Assembly: GCA_028023455.1 (NCBI GenBank)
Contig: JAQFVV010006294.1
Coordinates: 1,763,001-1,827,000 of the forward strand
Length of the DNA: 64,000 nt
Direction of reading: 5' to 3'
Source: Epiperipatus broadwayi
Lineage: Eukaryota > Onychophora > Udeonychophora > Euonychophora > Peripatidae
Part shown: one piece after another, positions 33,776 to 48,214 of the stretch
Numbering within the stretch: the stretch's first letter is position 1
Layout: each line of letters opens with the position of its first letter
The notes under the pieces: model-generated
What the model saw: the letters and a program-made list of their open reading frames with translations, nothing else
The model's database searches: none
What the model was told of the DNA's origin: nothing
Position numbers and translations under genes: made by a program

Positions 33776-34899
33776 TACAATTTAAAATATTAAATATAAA
33801 TCTAGCTTTTTCGAGATGTTTTCATTCTTTACAGAATTAATTACATCTCTTTATTTAAAATATTTTGCAATTCAGAAAATGTAATAATTGTAGTGTTTAA
33901 TTTGTTTTCTTGTTTTTTATATAACCTTTGTATAATTCTCTCACACGTTTTATAATGTTACTTTTCTTTTTAGTAATAGTTCCCATCTTTTCTTATTGCT
34001 GAAATAATTTTTAATAAAAGATGTTGTTTTACACTTTGGAGGTTTTTATTCCCTTCTTTAATTTTTTTTTTTATCAATTCACAATTATATTTTCTTATAA
34101 CACTATTTTCAATCTTCTTCCTACAATTTTACAGAATACCAGATATTTGATTCTTTTTAATGGATATTTTTTAATTATTTGTATATTTCTTTCTACATAT
34201 ATTATCCTGTCCCAGTTGCAAATTTACAGTTAAATTGTTTCTTTTTTGTACCAGCTATTTTTGTTACATCTTTAATAGAGCATCACTCTTATAAATTTCA
34301 ATTAAGTTTGAAACATTTTCAAAGTGAATCAACATTTTTAAACGAATGGAGAGTTTCAGAAAATTAGGGAAAATCAACTGTTAATAACGACTTCTTTTTT
34401 ATAATTTAGGTCTAGTTTTGCATTAACATGTCTTATTCTATATAGGTTTGCATTAACACATATATTACATCTCAATAATCAATTATTACTTTCTGTATTG
34501 AATCTAGTAAGAACATTACAATCTTGAAATACATATTTTCTGTTAATTATAGCACAATTCTGTTGTATCTTCATTCGGAAGTCTCAGTCCATTCATTTAG
34601 TATTTTTCTCAAAGAAAAAAAATCGTAATATATAATGTTTATTTTCTTTTGCAAATTCCACAAGTCCGGGACCTCTCTTATTTCTGTAATCATCACCAAA
34701 CAGCATTTTCATGTTTCAGATGTTTTCCAATTCTAACATTAATGTTTCCTATGGCAATTTTAAAATGTTTGGAGTGATCGAAAATATTTGTACATTTATA
34801 TAAAAATTCTCTACTTCTTTACCATAATAAGAACTCATTGCACAAAAACTTGAATAATCGGCATTTGATATCTTCCATTATCTAATCTTTCCATTCCAT
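33776..34899. other. AT-rich non-coding DNA
   Basis: No recognised feature. Hydrophobic open frames near 34021-34367 are T-rich and show no motif. Confidence 0.4.
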
Positions 34900-36250
34900 T
34901 TTACATAGCATTTTTATTTATATTAAATCTCATTCTGCTTGTGCTTTCAATATTATTCTTTTATCAGACAGCATTACTAATAAATACCCAACTTTCATTG
35001 ACAAGATTAAAAATATTTTTTCAGTTAATGCAATCATTCTTTTACATTATTCTTCACTCACAATTGTACTATCTTATAGGAACATATTCATGATAAAAAG
35101 CCAAACCATAGTAAATACTTTTCTTAGTAAAATTCTATATAAACCTGATTTAATCATTGAATGTGGTGACTTTAATTCCTTCTGTAATAAGCTACCATAC
35201 ACTTTCAAACTAAAGTTCAATCAACTGGCCTTGTCACCAATACTTACAGTTTAGCCTCCAATAGTTGTGTTGTTTATTGGAGATCAAGAGTCTTCTCTCA
35301 TTGATCCTTTTTTGTCTCCTACTGATTTCAAGACTTCAATTCATTTGTCTAGCACTTCACTTTCTGATCATCTTTGGGTATCTCTCATCTAAAGCTCTCT
35401 TCAAAATAAAGCAACAATTTATAAATGTACATTCAGCATTAATTTCCCAGTGAGTTTAAATTGACCATCAATGAGATCTCTAACATAGGAATTGCCAGTT
35501 ATCAAGAACCTTTCTTCTGTTGAAATATGGATATTACTAAAAAAGTTTCTAAATAATTGTTCTGATTGATTAACAGATTATTATTCAAACAACTTTAAAA
35601 GGCAATTTATTGATGACATCATTTCACTCTTCAAGCTATTACACAATTCAATGATACTAAACTCCTTATCTATAAAGTACAAAATGAAGTTAATTAGTGA
35701 ACTGCTTTTTATAATCAAAATGCTATGATATTTAAGATTAGAAAAATAATCCCTAATCTTTCAAGGTTAACAAAAACTACTGTAAACCATGCAAAATCAA
35801 CTTCTCCTTATGTCTTTGGTATTCCTATATTGTTAAAAGAAAATACACTGATCTTAGTAAACTTTTTAACTATTTAAAAACTACTATAAAAGCAAATGAT
35901 TATTGTCTACCATTTATGAACCGTATATACAACTCAAAACAATTATATCTCAAAGAAACAAATTTTTGAGGAAATTATGCACACTTATTAGCAAATGATC
36001 TTATTCCAGCTAATATTTACAAGTATCTAAATTATAACAACATTTTCATACTACATAAATGTTATAATCAACTTTGTACATGTGAATATTATATTTCTAA
36101 TCTTTCTACTAATGTAATTTTTTGTCTTAGAAAAAGATCAAATGCCTTATATCCTTCAGTGAATGATTCTCGTTGAAGGGTATTGATTAAAAAATGTTTG
36201 CAAGAATTATTATTAAATAACTAAATGATCTTATTCTTCCTAAGCTTTCC
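34900..36250 (+). pseudogene. Probable degenerate LINE endonuclease/linker
   Basis: In shifting frames the plus strand reads I-I-E-C-G-D-F-N near 35150, S-L-I-D-P-F-L near 35295 and S-L-S-D-H-L-W-V near 35360. These match the G-D-F-N, S-x-I-D and S-D-H landmarks of the apurinic endonuclease domain of LINEs. A basic stretch (I-R-K-I-I-P-N-L-S-R-L near 35735) could be the linker to an RT, but no RT core is recognisable. Many stops. The reading is tentative. Confidence 0.45.
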
Positions 36251-36834
36251 TCTTCATAATATCGAGTTAAAACCATTGTTTTTTTTAAAAAAAAAAAAAT
36301 TATATCACATGTTTGTTAACTTTAAAGATACTATTGATCTGGTAAATCTGAGGATATTTGTTTAGCACATTAAATAAACTTCTACCAAGCCATACATATC
36401 TAATTATAGTCATAAAAAGTTATTTTACCAACAGATCTGCCAAGCTTAAAAATTACTTACATCTCTTTTCACCATTTAAATCAAGCTGAGGTATTTCACA
36501 GGGCTCACTACTTACATTTCTGCTATTTACAATAGGTATATCTTCGTTGCGTCTCAAAATATAAAAAAGATAGAAATTTATATTTTCCAAATGTCAGGTC
36601 GAAGAAGGGTTAAAGATTATATTTAAGTTGCAAAATTTTAAATTTTGTTATTACAATTTTATATTTTATTATTTTTAAGGGTGGTTGATATAAGATATAC
36701 AACGCACATACACGCAAATAAGTGTAAATCATTTTGTAAAAAAAAAGAACTTTAAAAAAAAAAATTACATGATGTTTGTAAAAGTTTATTTTTTTATCTA
36801 TTTCGAACAATGCCTAATGTAAGATACGATGTGA

Positions 36835-38515
36835 TTATGTATATATTCTACCAGGAACTTATCTCTAATCATAAAACCGAAGTTAATTCAGAAAAGCTCT
36901 TGAATTTACTTTTCATATATATACAAAATTTTATTTTATCCATTTGTAATGAATTAATAATTATACAGACCCATTATGGATAAGAACGCTACTCTCTGAA
37001 GAGAAAGAATGTAATACAAGAGCAGTAATTCAAAATAACCCAATTGCATACCCACTATATACTCAGCGGGGGAACTTATTCCTCTTAAGACAGAAACGAA
37101 CTATCAAACATGATCAAAATAGCACATGATAAACAAATTTATATAATTTTATTCATTAATCATTTAATAAAAAAAAACACACACAACATATATATAAATT
37201 GAAAGTTAATAGCATAAAAAAAATCTAATACAACTTACTTACTTACTTATTATTAGGCCTTTTTAAGAAAATAAATTAAATCTTATCTCCATATTTTTTT
37301 AATGTCACGTATGATCATATAAAAGAAAACATTCTTTTACTTTAAAATAATGGAATTTCTTTATCCCAATGTCATTTAATCCTTTTAAACTGTTCAGGTG
37401 TTCCCAAGCATTTATTTTTCTTCTTCTTTATATTCACAATCATAGAGAAGTCATACTTAATGTTTTCTCTCAGTAGAATATAGATTTCCCATATATCTGC
37501 ATTAAAATATTAATATTACAGACAGATCAAGTCTTTTAAATAACAAGTTGCAAAAAAAAAAAAAAAACCTAAATAACTAAATAAGTGAAAAATACATTTT
37601 TAGTAAGATTAATGACTAAATCATATTTCTTATAAGTAGATATTTAATCGAGGGTGGCAACAGATTTAAATCCAGGTAAGTGATAATTTTAAAGCAGCTT
37701 CTTGGATCTCATTTCATATTTAAATTCTTTTATAGGACATTACCTCTACTGTCTTGACCATAGGCAGCTCTACATGGCTGCAGGTCTTAGGTAGGAATCT
37801 GCTAAATTTAGTCCACCATAATTTTATTTTCCATTTCTTCAAATCTTGCAAAACAATCCCAGTTTAACTTAACGAATAATTTTTATCAAAATAATGACTG
37901 CATAAAATTCTCCTCCAACAAAACTTAACTAAAACCCAATTATATCCAGTCAAAATGTACTGGCTGACCTCTTTGATCTTTTAAACAACAAAATGTCCTC
38001 CGATCTTTATTATCACAAGCCAGCTGCTAAACTAAAACTAAAAATTAATTATCACCAAACTCTCTTCTTTTTTCTTTTTAAAATTATTACCATGTGTTTT
38101 AAATCCATTTCTCACACATACACCCAATTCTCTATAATTACATCCATTCAATTAAAAGTTTTGTTATCTATAAAAAAAATTAATTAGCATTCATATTTTA
38201 TTTATAAATAGATATATTTCAATTTACAGATTAGCGTTGGAATTTATATATTTTTATTAACTAAATTCCTTTACACAAAAATTTAACAATAACAATACTA
38301 AATAATCGAATTAAAATAAAATATTTTATGTTAGAGATAATAATTTACATCCACACTTATTTATTAGATTAACATAACTGAAATATTTAAGGATTTTAAA
38401 TAAAATATTTCTTAATCTTATTGTACTAATATTTTATTTTTTAATAAAATAAAAACAAAAAACTGTAAATATTGCAATACAGAATGTCTCTTGATTGAGA
38501 GCTCCATTCTAGCAG
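36835..38515 (-). repeat. Long direct repeat A (LTR-like), ~1.68 kb
   Basis: Aligns by eye over its whole length with 40730-42715: for example ATCATAAAACCGAAGTT versus ATCATAAAACCAAAGTT at the start, TTATTCCTCTTAAGACAG inside, and ATATTTAAGGATTTT near the end. Homology stops sharply on both sides. Two long direct repeats around a 2.2-kb interior suggest LTRs of a non-autonomous LTR element. The minus strand assignment rests only on the interior frame. Confidence 0.7.
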
Positions 38516-40729
38516 TGTAATACGATCTCCAAAAAGGAAGAAAACAATAAAATATCTGTTTCTATTTTTTCTTTTCAACATCTATTGGATTCTAATATTA
38601 ACACCATGTCAAGTTAATCTATGTGGATATTATAAACCCTAAATATCACCATATTATTTCCTACATCAATATTATTTATGAAATCATTTGAATAATAAGA
38701 TGACTTCAGGGTTACTCCACTACTAATCTATCACAAAAAAAATACTGCTCTTCCTAAACAACTAAAGTTGATTTGTATACCTGTTTTTGGAGACTAGACT
38801 TGAATTCAACTGCCAAGAAAATGACTATCAGCTTGCATCACTAAGATAAACAAAGAATCCAATCAGTGGACAATAATATTACAATGTATTTTGAATAACA
38901 GGAGAGCCATCTCAATTTAAACACTTAAATACGACAAAAAAACCCAAAATATTTACATAATATAAAATTGTTCATATAAAGGCTTGCTCATTTTCTTGAG
39001 ACTTATATACATGTGAACAAGTTCAAAATATATGTGCCTTGCTCATTTTCTCTGAGATTTAAAGGCATGGAGTTCATGGCAGGACTACATTAACTGCCCA
39101 TGATACACAACAAGATCTATCATATTTGGAAATGGATTATGTCATTGCTGAGATAGAAACATTCCAGAAAAATACATGAACACATTGCATCAACCTTCCA
39201 CTGATAAAATCATCCATTACCAGTACTGGAAGCAAAACTAAACATACTCATGCAGTCAAGAGCTTCATCCATTTTCTATAATCTTATTCCTATTCTTTTT
39301 AATTCAGTGATTCAACATGCTATATTAATTTATAACATAAAACTCAAATATTATATCTCTGTAGTAAGGGCTGTCACTCAATTTTTTGAGTACTTTAAAA
39401 TGTTACACTCTTCTTTTTTTCAAATTAATTTTAATACATAATTCACATTTCCAAAATCAGTTATCTTTTCATATACATAGTTCATCAAAGAGTAAACCTT
39501 CCTTTTTATCTAGTAATCAAACTTTTCTTTTTCTAAATATTTTTTAATGGTACAGGTATTATTTAAAATAATTTGAAAATTTTTCTAATCATTTGAACAC
39601 TCTCAAGTATTTGAAGTCCAAGTGAACTGTCTACTTTCTATCTTCCAGCCCCTTCACTTTTTTTTACTATCCTAATATTGATATTAGAATGAATAATTTG
39701 TTAAGTGACTTATAAGAAATACTTATCTTAAATTTACATTACTCTCAGATTGTTTAATTTTTACATTTCTTTTGATCTTCAAACTTTTCCTTTCATTTTG
39801 CATGCCCTATGATCAATAGCACTTCTAGTTTGAATTTTCATCCTATCCTTTTCTTCAGTAACCAGACAATGGAATTCACTGTCCATACCTCTTACTTTAC
39901 ATCTAATATTATCTGCATAAATACTTGTGATCTTTGTAATAACATTCAAATTACTAGTCTTTATTCATTTCTTTTTCCTTTATGTCTTCATCTTTATGCA
40001 TTGTAATTGAGCACTTGTCTGTAATATTATACATACCTTTTATTAATTCATTTTCCAAAGTCTCTCTCTTTTTTTTAAATTTGCACTTCTTGACTTGGAT
40101 CACCTCTTCCCTGAAATAGTTTTGTTTATTTTTTAAAATCTTTTCATCATATTTTTGAAGCATATTTCCCAGCCATTGTTGACTTTTTTTAAACTTTTCA
40201 TCCAGTTTCTGTCCCCACTCCTTAAATTCCTTTTTCAACACTTGTATCATCTCTATCATGGATAACTGAGATTGCTACTTTCTGGAAAGTATCTTGTGTC
40301 ACTTCTGGATTATTTACTTGATTTTCCATTTTCTTTTTAAATGCTGATGTCATTAACATCTATTTACCCTAATTCAATATTCCAAATCTTTATTATTTTT
40401 ACAATTAATTACACTCCAAAATACTTATAATTTCTACTATATTTATTTCTCATTATATAATATGTCACATTTCTTTTTATCATGCAGAACTAGCTATCAT
40501 TCAAACTACTTCAAACTATTTCATTGAGTTTAACCCTTTTTACTCATAACCATCATACTTTTTTGCATTTCTTTATCCCTACCTTGTTGCTTTATCTGTG
40601 CCAATCCCCTATCTTGACTCTATTAGCTATTTCTCACACCTTTTTTTATATACATTCTTATTATTAATTATTTCATCTAATTCCCTCTTTAAATTCTTTC
40701 AGGGTTTTATTTATATTGAGCGTCACATT
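38516..40729 (-). mobile_element. Interior between the long direct repeats
   Basis: No RT, protease or integrase motif is visible on either strand. The only coding hint is the minus-strand frame at 39954-40259. If the flanking repeats are LTRs this is a short, non-autonomous interior; otherwise it is simply the spacer of a duplication. Confidence 0.45.
39954..40259 (-). CDS. Small lysine-rich, coiled-coil-like open frame (101 aa)
   Basis: I do not recognise this protein. It is highly charged (M-I-E-M-I-Q-V-L-K-K-E-F-K-E-W-G..., then D-E-K-F-K-K-S-Q-Q-W-L), with heptad-like spacing over about residues 1-45 that suggests a coiled coil. It is the only charged, non-low-complexity frame between the long direct repeats and starts about 470 bp inside the right-hand repeat, where a gag-like or ORF1-like protein could sit. 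A stop lies just upstream in frame, and another frame there reads M-T-S-A-F-K-K-K-M-E-N, so a frame shift may have cut off the true N-terminus. Likely a relic. Confidence 0.35.
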   Translation of the reverse strand: MIEMIQVLKKEFKEWGQKLDEKFKKSQQWLGNMLQKYDEKILKNKQNYFREEVIQVKKCKFKKKRETLENELIKGMYNITDKCSITMHKDEDIKEKEMNKD

Positions 40730-42715
40730 GCTAGTGCCAAATTATGCACCAGAAACTTACATTTAATCATAAAACCAAAGTTTTAATTCCGAAAAGCTCT
40801 TGAATTTACCATTCATATATATACAAAAAATTTATTTTATTCATTTGGAACAAACAAATAATTATACAGATCCATATACTCTCTGAAGGGAGAGGATGTA
40901 ATACAAGAGTAGTAATTCAAAATTATTCAGTTACATACCCTCTATATACTCAGCTGGAGAACTTATTCCTCTTAAGACAGAAATGAACCATCAAACAAGA
41001 TTAAATTGGCACATGATGAAAATACACAACATATGCATATATAAAAAGACATGATAATAACTGACACCCATACCCACATACATATGTACAAATATTTTGA
41101 AAGTTTACAATAAACATTAACAAATATTTTATAATAATAATAAAGCTATTCATCGCTATTATATATATATGTATGTATGTATAAAATGAAAGTTAATAGC
41201 ATAAAAAAACTAATACAACGTTCTTTACTTATTATTATTAAGCCTTTACAGGAAAATAAATTAAATCTTACCATAGTATTTCTTTAATGTCAAGTATGAT
41301 CATACAAAAAAAAACGCTCTTTTACTTTAAAATAATGGAATTTCTTTAGCCCAGTGTCATTTAATCCTCTTAACTGTTCAGGTATTCCAAAGCATTTATT
41401 TTTTCTTCTTTATATTCACAATACTAAAGAAACCATACTTAATGTTTTCTTAATAGTTTTTTCTGTTAAAATGAACAAAATCTTTTCTCAGTAGAATATA
41501 GACTTCTCATATGGATGCACTGAAATAGTATTATTACAGACAGATCAACTCTTTTAAATAACAATTTGCAACAAAAAAAATATATATGCCTAAATAAATG
41601 AAAACACATTTTTAGTAAGATCATATTTCTTATAAGTAAATATTATAAATCATGGTGGCAACAAATTTAAATCCCATTAAGTAATAATTTTAAGGCATCT
41701 TCTTGGATCTCATTTCATGTTTACACTCTTTTATAGGGCATTACCTTCACTGGCCTGGCCATAGACAGCTCCACATAACTTCAGGCTTTAGATGGGCATA
41801 TGTTAAATTTAACTTGCCATCCGAATTAACAAATGATTTATCACTGTGTATATTCACCTCCACCAAAGCTTAATTAGGAACCAATTATATTTAATCAAAT
41901 GTATAGATTGATCTTCTTATATGATCTTTTAAACAACAAAATGTCCTCCAATCTTTATTCTTACAAACCAGCTGCTAAATTAAAATTAATTACTACCAAA
42001 CCTGTTTCTTTTTTTTATTTTTAAAATTATTAGTATGTGGCTTAAATCCATTTCACCCCCCCCCCCCTCATTCTCTATAATTATATCTATTTGATTAAAA
42101 GTTTTGTTATCTATATATATAAAAAAAAAAAATTCACATTTGTATTAAATTTTATAAATAGACATTCTTCAATTTCAATTTATAGATTAGCAGTTAAAAT
42201 TTATATGATTCTATTAACATAAATTCCTTTCTCATCCAATTATACTAACAAAATTTTTAAGCCAATAAACATTACATGCTCACTTATGCTTGCTTATAAC
42301 TGTTATTAAAACAGACAAAACTCTTCATACAATATTGCCACAAACCAGAAACTAGTCTGTGGATATTGGATGAGTAGGCACTAGATAGGAATTTTATGCA
42401 CAAGCCTTCTGGCATCCAGTGATTTCTCTGGCTTGCACTAAGTGGCAATACTGTATGGAGAGTTTTGCCTGTTTTAAAATTTTTAACAATGATAATATTA
42501 AATAATCCAATTAAAATAAAATATTTTATATCATAATCAACATCTACATACATTTATTAGATTAATATCACTGAAATATTTAAGGATTTTTAATAAAATA
42601 TTCCTTAATCTTATTTTAGTGATATTTTATTTTTTTAATAAACTAAAAACAAAAAATTGTAAATATTATAAGGCATGATGTTTCTAGATTGAGAGCTTCA
42701 TTGTAACAATATATG
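40730..42715 (-). repeat. Long direct repeat B (LTR-like), with nested F3 insertion
   Basis: Partner of repeat A. It is longer because it contains the fold-back insertion 42261-42475, absent from A. There are many substitutions and small indels between the two, so the duplication is old. A C-run lies near 42055-42067. Confidence 0.7.
42261..42475. repeat. Fold-back element family F3, copy 2 (nested)
   Basis: Contains inverted ends AAAACAGACAAAACTCTTCAT (~42306) and ATGGAGAGTTTTGCCTGTTTT. It is flanked on both sides by AAAATTTTTAA (42250-42260 and 42476-42486), a probable target-site duplication; the uninterrupted site is seen once in repeat A near 38278. Confidence 0.8.
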
Positions 42716-44480
42716 TATATATATTCATGATCAAATAAATTGAGTAATGCACAGAAGACCTCTTTTTTCCTCAGCTTGGAACTACTGTAAAATTGATATC
42801 CTTCTTTGATGATATCCTGATAGACTTCGGAGGCCTTCAGAACATTCTTTTTGCATTTCATATTCTAAACAAATTTAAAACATTAACAGGATGCCAATAC
42901 AATTAATTATGTAAGTCATCCATATAGCAGTTAGCTACAGGTTGTAATCCACTGTCATTCTTCACATGAACTTATTCATCTTTTCTTAAAATTCCACTCA
43001 ATTTATCCAAACTACAATTAAGTAATCATTTGAATCATCTCCATTGTCAACAAGTTCAATACAAAAATAAAAGCCTTCTGCTCAAAATTGCTTCATATAA
43101 TAAAAATTTGTATAGTTAATGTTATTTGGGGTAATATACTTGCTTACTATAGTCCATAGATGCATAATAAAATCATATATCTGTAAATCATTGTTACATT
43201 TTTTAACAATTACAGCCACTTGTTTTCCTGTTTGTAAAGTTGGATTTAATCTAATATGCCCTCAATTATTTGTCTCCTATATCAGAGCTAAAATATACAT
43301 TGAAATATTACTTAGACCAATCCTAAAAACCACTCCTGTATCTGTAACATTGCTTACATCACTTCCATGTGCAAGTTATTTTTTTTATTGATCATGCAAT
43401 GGAGCATGTTGACCTGTTGCACAATTATAATATCAAATTTTTAATTAGGTTTCATTTAAATATTTGAAAAAAATAATATATCCTAATTGATCTCTATAGT
43501 TCAACCTTGTCAATTGCCAAGACTTTAACCAGATTTCAAAATATGTGTGTACCCCAACCATGGTTGAATTTTTGTTTAATTTATTACTTGGTACTATTCC
43601 TGCAAAAAACCTCCCTCATTAACAGATTTAATTGAATCTGGATCCCATGTGTTTTTTATAATAATCATCCAGAAAATATGATACATATTTTTCAAACCCA
43701 TCACTACTTCTCAGCATTACAGACCCTTAGTATTTCACAAAGTATAATTAATCTTAAATATTTGCTTGAAAAAAATATTAAAGTCTTTCATTTTTATAAT
43801 GTCACTGTAATTATTTATAATTTTAGAACCATGTGGCTTTTTCACTATTTTATAATTTTTGACAACAAAATATATAATATTCTTTAAAAAAATGCTAGAG
43901 TAGCACACTACATACTAATATGCTCTCAAATACTTTCATAGAAGTACTATGAGCAAAATTTGGCAGAATAATATTTTTTTGAGTTGTACATTATTTTAAA
44001 ATAAATTATAGGATATAAATTACACATTCCTCTACATGAAACTGAATCATTTTTCAACTGCCCTCAAACACCAATCGTAATGATTATGTTTTTATAAATT
44101 ATGTATCATATCATTTTTTCCCTTCTGTAGATTATAAATTATATATCATATATTTTTTTCCTCTTGTATATATGTTAATACTTGTATATAATTTGTGCTA
44201 TTAATAAAGTTTAGTTTACGTCCCATTTTCTTCTAAGCCCAACAATGTCCCATTTAATAGTAGACAGTTCTTTTTCAATTCATATTATTTCTTTCATTTG
44301 AAAGTAGTCTGTAATTACAGATATGAATAAAAATATCATCATCGAATATATGCAGCCTGGGTACTGCAATCAGGGACTTCTTAGTATCTTCTATCTTTGG
44401 CCAAGAACTCCTGATTTTGCAGAATCCTAGGAATAAGGGTCATAATCTAATTTTGTCAATCATTATTATATATATATATA
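42716..44480. other. AT-rich non-coding DNA
   Basis: No gene or element recognised; short open frames near 43119 and 43678 show no motif. Confidence 0.4.
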
Positions 44481-45140
44481 TGAAAAGAAAGTTACTGTTA
44501 ACACTAACTGAAATAATTATAGAAAATATATAAACCATTATACAATTACAAATATCCAGTAACGCCCTCTGTTTTAAAGATCTATATTTCAATAATAGCA
44601 AACCTTAAAATGATACCACTTTAAGGTTGTATGCTAAATGATGTTAAATATTGAAATACAGACCTACTCAAACACAGAGCATGAAATTTTTAAATAAGCA
44701 AACGATCTTAAATTTCGCTAATAAACTAACAAGTTTAAAAAGTTATTAAGGACAAACTAAACATTAGATTTTAATCTTTAAACTCCTCCCAAACTATAAA
44801 TGAAAAGAAAGTTACTGTTAATACTAACTGAAATAATTATAGAAAATATACAAACCATTATACAATTACAAATATCCAGTAACGCCCTCTGTTTTAAAGA
44901 TCTATATCTCAATAATAGCAAACCTTAAAATGATACCACTTTAAGGTCGTTTGCTTATTTAAAAATTTCATGCTCGGTGTTTGAGTAGGTCTGTATTTCA
45001 ATATTTAACATCGTTTAACATACAACCTTAAAGTGGTATCATTTTAAGGTTTGCTATTATTGAGATATAGATATTTAAAACAGAGGGCGTTACTGGATAT
45101 TTGTAATTGTATAATGGTTTGTATATTTTATATATATATA
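44481..45140. repeat. Fold-back element family F1, rearranged double copy
   Basis: A left arm (44481-44710) is repeated directly, in part, at 44801-44945 (both start TGAAAAGAAAGTTACTGTTAA-like). It is followed by one full right arm (about 44950-45135) complementary to either. The right arm ends GTATAATGGTTTGTATATT. About 90 bp of unrelated sequence separates the two left arms. Confidence 0.88.
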
Positions 45141-48100
45141 TATATAAAGATCACTCATACACATTCATCTTCACTTCAAAAAAATGCAATTAATATTTCA
45201 TTTAAAACTATCAGGCAACTGACAAGAAAAATCAAGCTAAACTCAGAAGTAAAAAGCCAATAAACTCAATCAGCTGGTTGATGCCAATGGTGAACAGCTC
45301 AAGTTTACCATGTTAATAATTACCTGTGACAATAACATTACTTATATATACACACACTCTAAGAAAACATTAAAATGTTTATAAAAGAATTATATTATAA
45401 ATATTGTTGGCCATTTTTGATTGATTTATAATGCGAAAGAGGTAAATAATTTATATTTTTGGAAAAAGTTTTATTTAACATTAATATATACAATGCAGCT
45501 CATCAAATAATAACAGTAAATCAATGCAAAAGAGAAATATTGACAACTATTTCTCTACTTTACTATTGAAGGAGTGATAGCATTAGTATTGAATTTGCTG
45601 TAAAGTATAGTAATTTAATGCCATCTATTCTTGGAATTCCTAAATGCAAATGATGTTAAAACTTGGTTATGTAATAGTATCAATGCCTATTTTATTATGC
45701 ATATGTTTCAACATTATATCCAAAGAATCCAAAAAAAAGATAGCTTTAACATTTTATTAAGACTCTCTTATTTGAGGACTCCAATTGCCAGAGGTCTCTG
45801 AAATTTATTAGCTTCAAAAAAGATACATTCTACGAACTTCATGCACAAATACCATTTTCATCTAGGAATACCATTTTCATTTAGTAATTTACTGTTCATA
45901 GAGTAACAATCAGTGTAGTGAAAGTTTTTACTATTTTGTAACGCACCAATAAAATTTTCTTTTTGACTATGAGAAAATATTTTGAATAATAAACAATATT
46001 TAAAATTCTTTGTGAATTTATAATTGCTATATATTCATATAAGAAAAGTTGAACTTCTCTTGCAGATTCTGAGAACAAATAAAAAAGTTTTTAACTGCTT
46101 GCTTTAGAAGTGGTTGATGTTTTTTGTTTTTTTTTTTGTAAAAGAAACACATTATATACAATAATACTATTCATTATGATTAGTAGATAATAAAATCAAC
46201 AGCAAAAACATATTCAAAATAGTGAAACCCATAGCATTCTAGTCATTTAAATAATGCTTCCACCTAATATTAAAATCAATTTAAGGCAAAATTCAATTAA
46301 TTTTAATATTATTTTTATCTTCATTAATCATCTTTAATTTATTTAGCTATGAAAAGAAGAGTTTGGATGGAGCTGCGAAATGCAAAAGATTAAAAGAAGA
46401 AAAAATAAATACTTCACCAAAGAGATTTGCTGGCTAAATTTTTAATTCGAAACTGAAAAAGAAATAGAAATATTACTGATGAATAATGAAATAGAATAGA
46501 CATTGGAAAGAACTGAAGAGCAGGAAATTAAATGAAAGAGAAAATCAAAAAACTATCTGAAAAATTAAAACCTTGTGCTTTGAATATTTCTAAAGAATAA
46601 TAAAATAGCAAAAGGTAAACAAAACAATAAACAAATATTACCCGGTTTCAGTAGAAGGTAATAAAAATGAAACTCATTGTGATTTTTTCAATGATAGGGC
46701 TTTGTATCCAGTCAATTTATCTAAAAAAAATGACAGAATATTATTTAATTAACAAATCATAAAACATTGGATATATTACAACTCATAAAGTACAATATAC
46801 AAATAAGAATCATCTTAATATTAAAATATTTCCAAATCTTTTTTATTGGATGAAAATAAATGACACTAAAAAGTTTTGCCAATAGTTATTATTTTTAAGA
46901 ATAAGTAAACCTGCCTATTGTTATGAGAGATGACTGTTTTACGAATTAAGATAAAAATTTTGACAGAGTTCAATAACTGGGGAAATTTAGGCTGAAATTT
47001 GAAAGAACTGGAATCTTTCCTGCATTATTTCAAATCAGTGATAATTCTTCACAAATATTGATTGCTTCTGAGTGTATAAACATGCACTTGGAAAAGAATA
47101 TTGATTCACAGTAATTGAGGAATCAATTTAAAATGAGAGATTGCCGTTATGAAATTATTGGATAATCTGGGGTATAGAGAAAGAGAAAGTGCATATTCCA
47201 ATCGATGAGTAAATTTCACAAATTATATCTTATGTATCAAGCTAATTCAATTGCTTTTTAAAATTCATTGACAAAAATCCAATAACCCAGGTAGAGACAA
47301 AGTGAATTATTTATCGATATCATATATGATAAATTTATAAATTCAAGGGGCAGCAAAGTTCAGAAATATTTAATTTCTGAAATCTTGGAATATTTTATTA
47401 CTTTATTGTAATTTCTATTTCCAATATAACTAATATCCACCAATTATTTTTTATCCTGTGATTTGTTACTAAAAAATAGAAATATAAAAGAAAGATTGGG
47501 GTGAATACAAGTGAAGGGCAAACTTAATTTCCTGAATCAGAAATTTGTGGACGATTTACATGTAACAAATTATAATGAACTATCAACATTTGTAGTGAAT
47601 TATACAAATGTACTTTAATTATCAGGAAATGCTGCCCAATATTCAAAATTTCATTGCACCTTAATTGACATGAATTTCCCACAAAACAGTTCTCAAGATA
47701 TCTATGTTCATCGATATATATCAATATTCAAGTTCTCACAGATGACTGAAATTTAATGTAATTCGAATGACAATGTAGTACAGCTGAAAAATCTGACTTC
47801 AAACTCACTAATGCCCAACAAGTCTTTAATGAAACATTGGCATGATGTGAATTATCTACACAATCTGTTTGTCAAGACACTAATGTCTTCTGGGATATTT
47901 CATTACTTAAAAGATCTCAAAACACCCTAACCTTTTATTTTTTTAGCATAGCTACAAAATCTGTTCTCCAATTTATCAATATGTACATGTATCAAGTCTT
48001 TTATGTAATACTTCTGAATAAAATTTACCTTAATAAAAAAAAAAGATTCTTTAATTTCCTCCAAATAAAAAAATCACAATTCCAAATACTTAGAATCAGA

Positions 48101-48214
48101 TTGTATTAAAAATTTTTGGGAGAATTATCTAGATATAAAAAAAAACTGTACAGATCAACATAAAGTTGATGCAAGTAAACATGGCTGGAAAATAGTCATA
48201 CTTTAAACATCAAG
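45141..48214. other. AT-rich non-coding DNA
   Basis: About 3 kb with no gene, RNA or repeat that I can support. A few A-rich stretches (46340-46620) have no coding signature. Confidence 0.4.

Noticed and set aside
34021-34367. Hydrophobic open frames as membrane protein genes
   Set aside because: Phe/Ile/Leu richness follows from T-rich DNA; no conserved motif or splice context.
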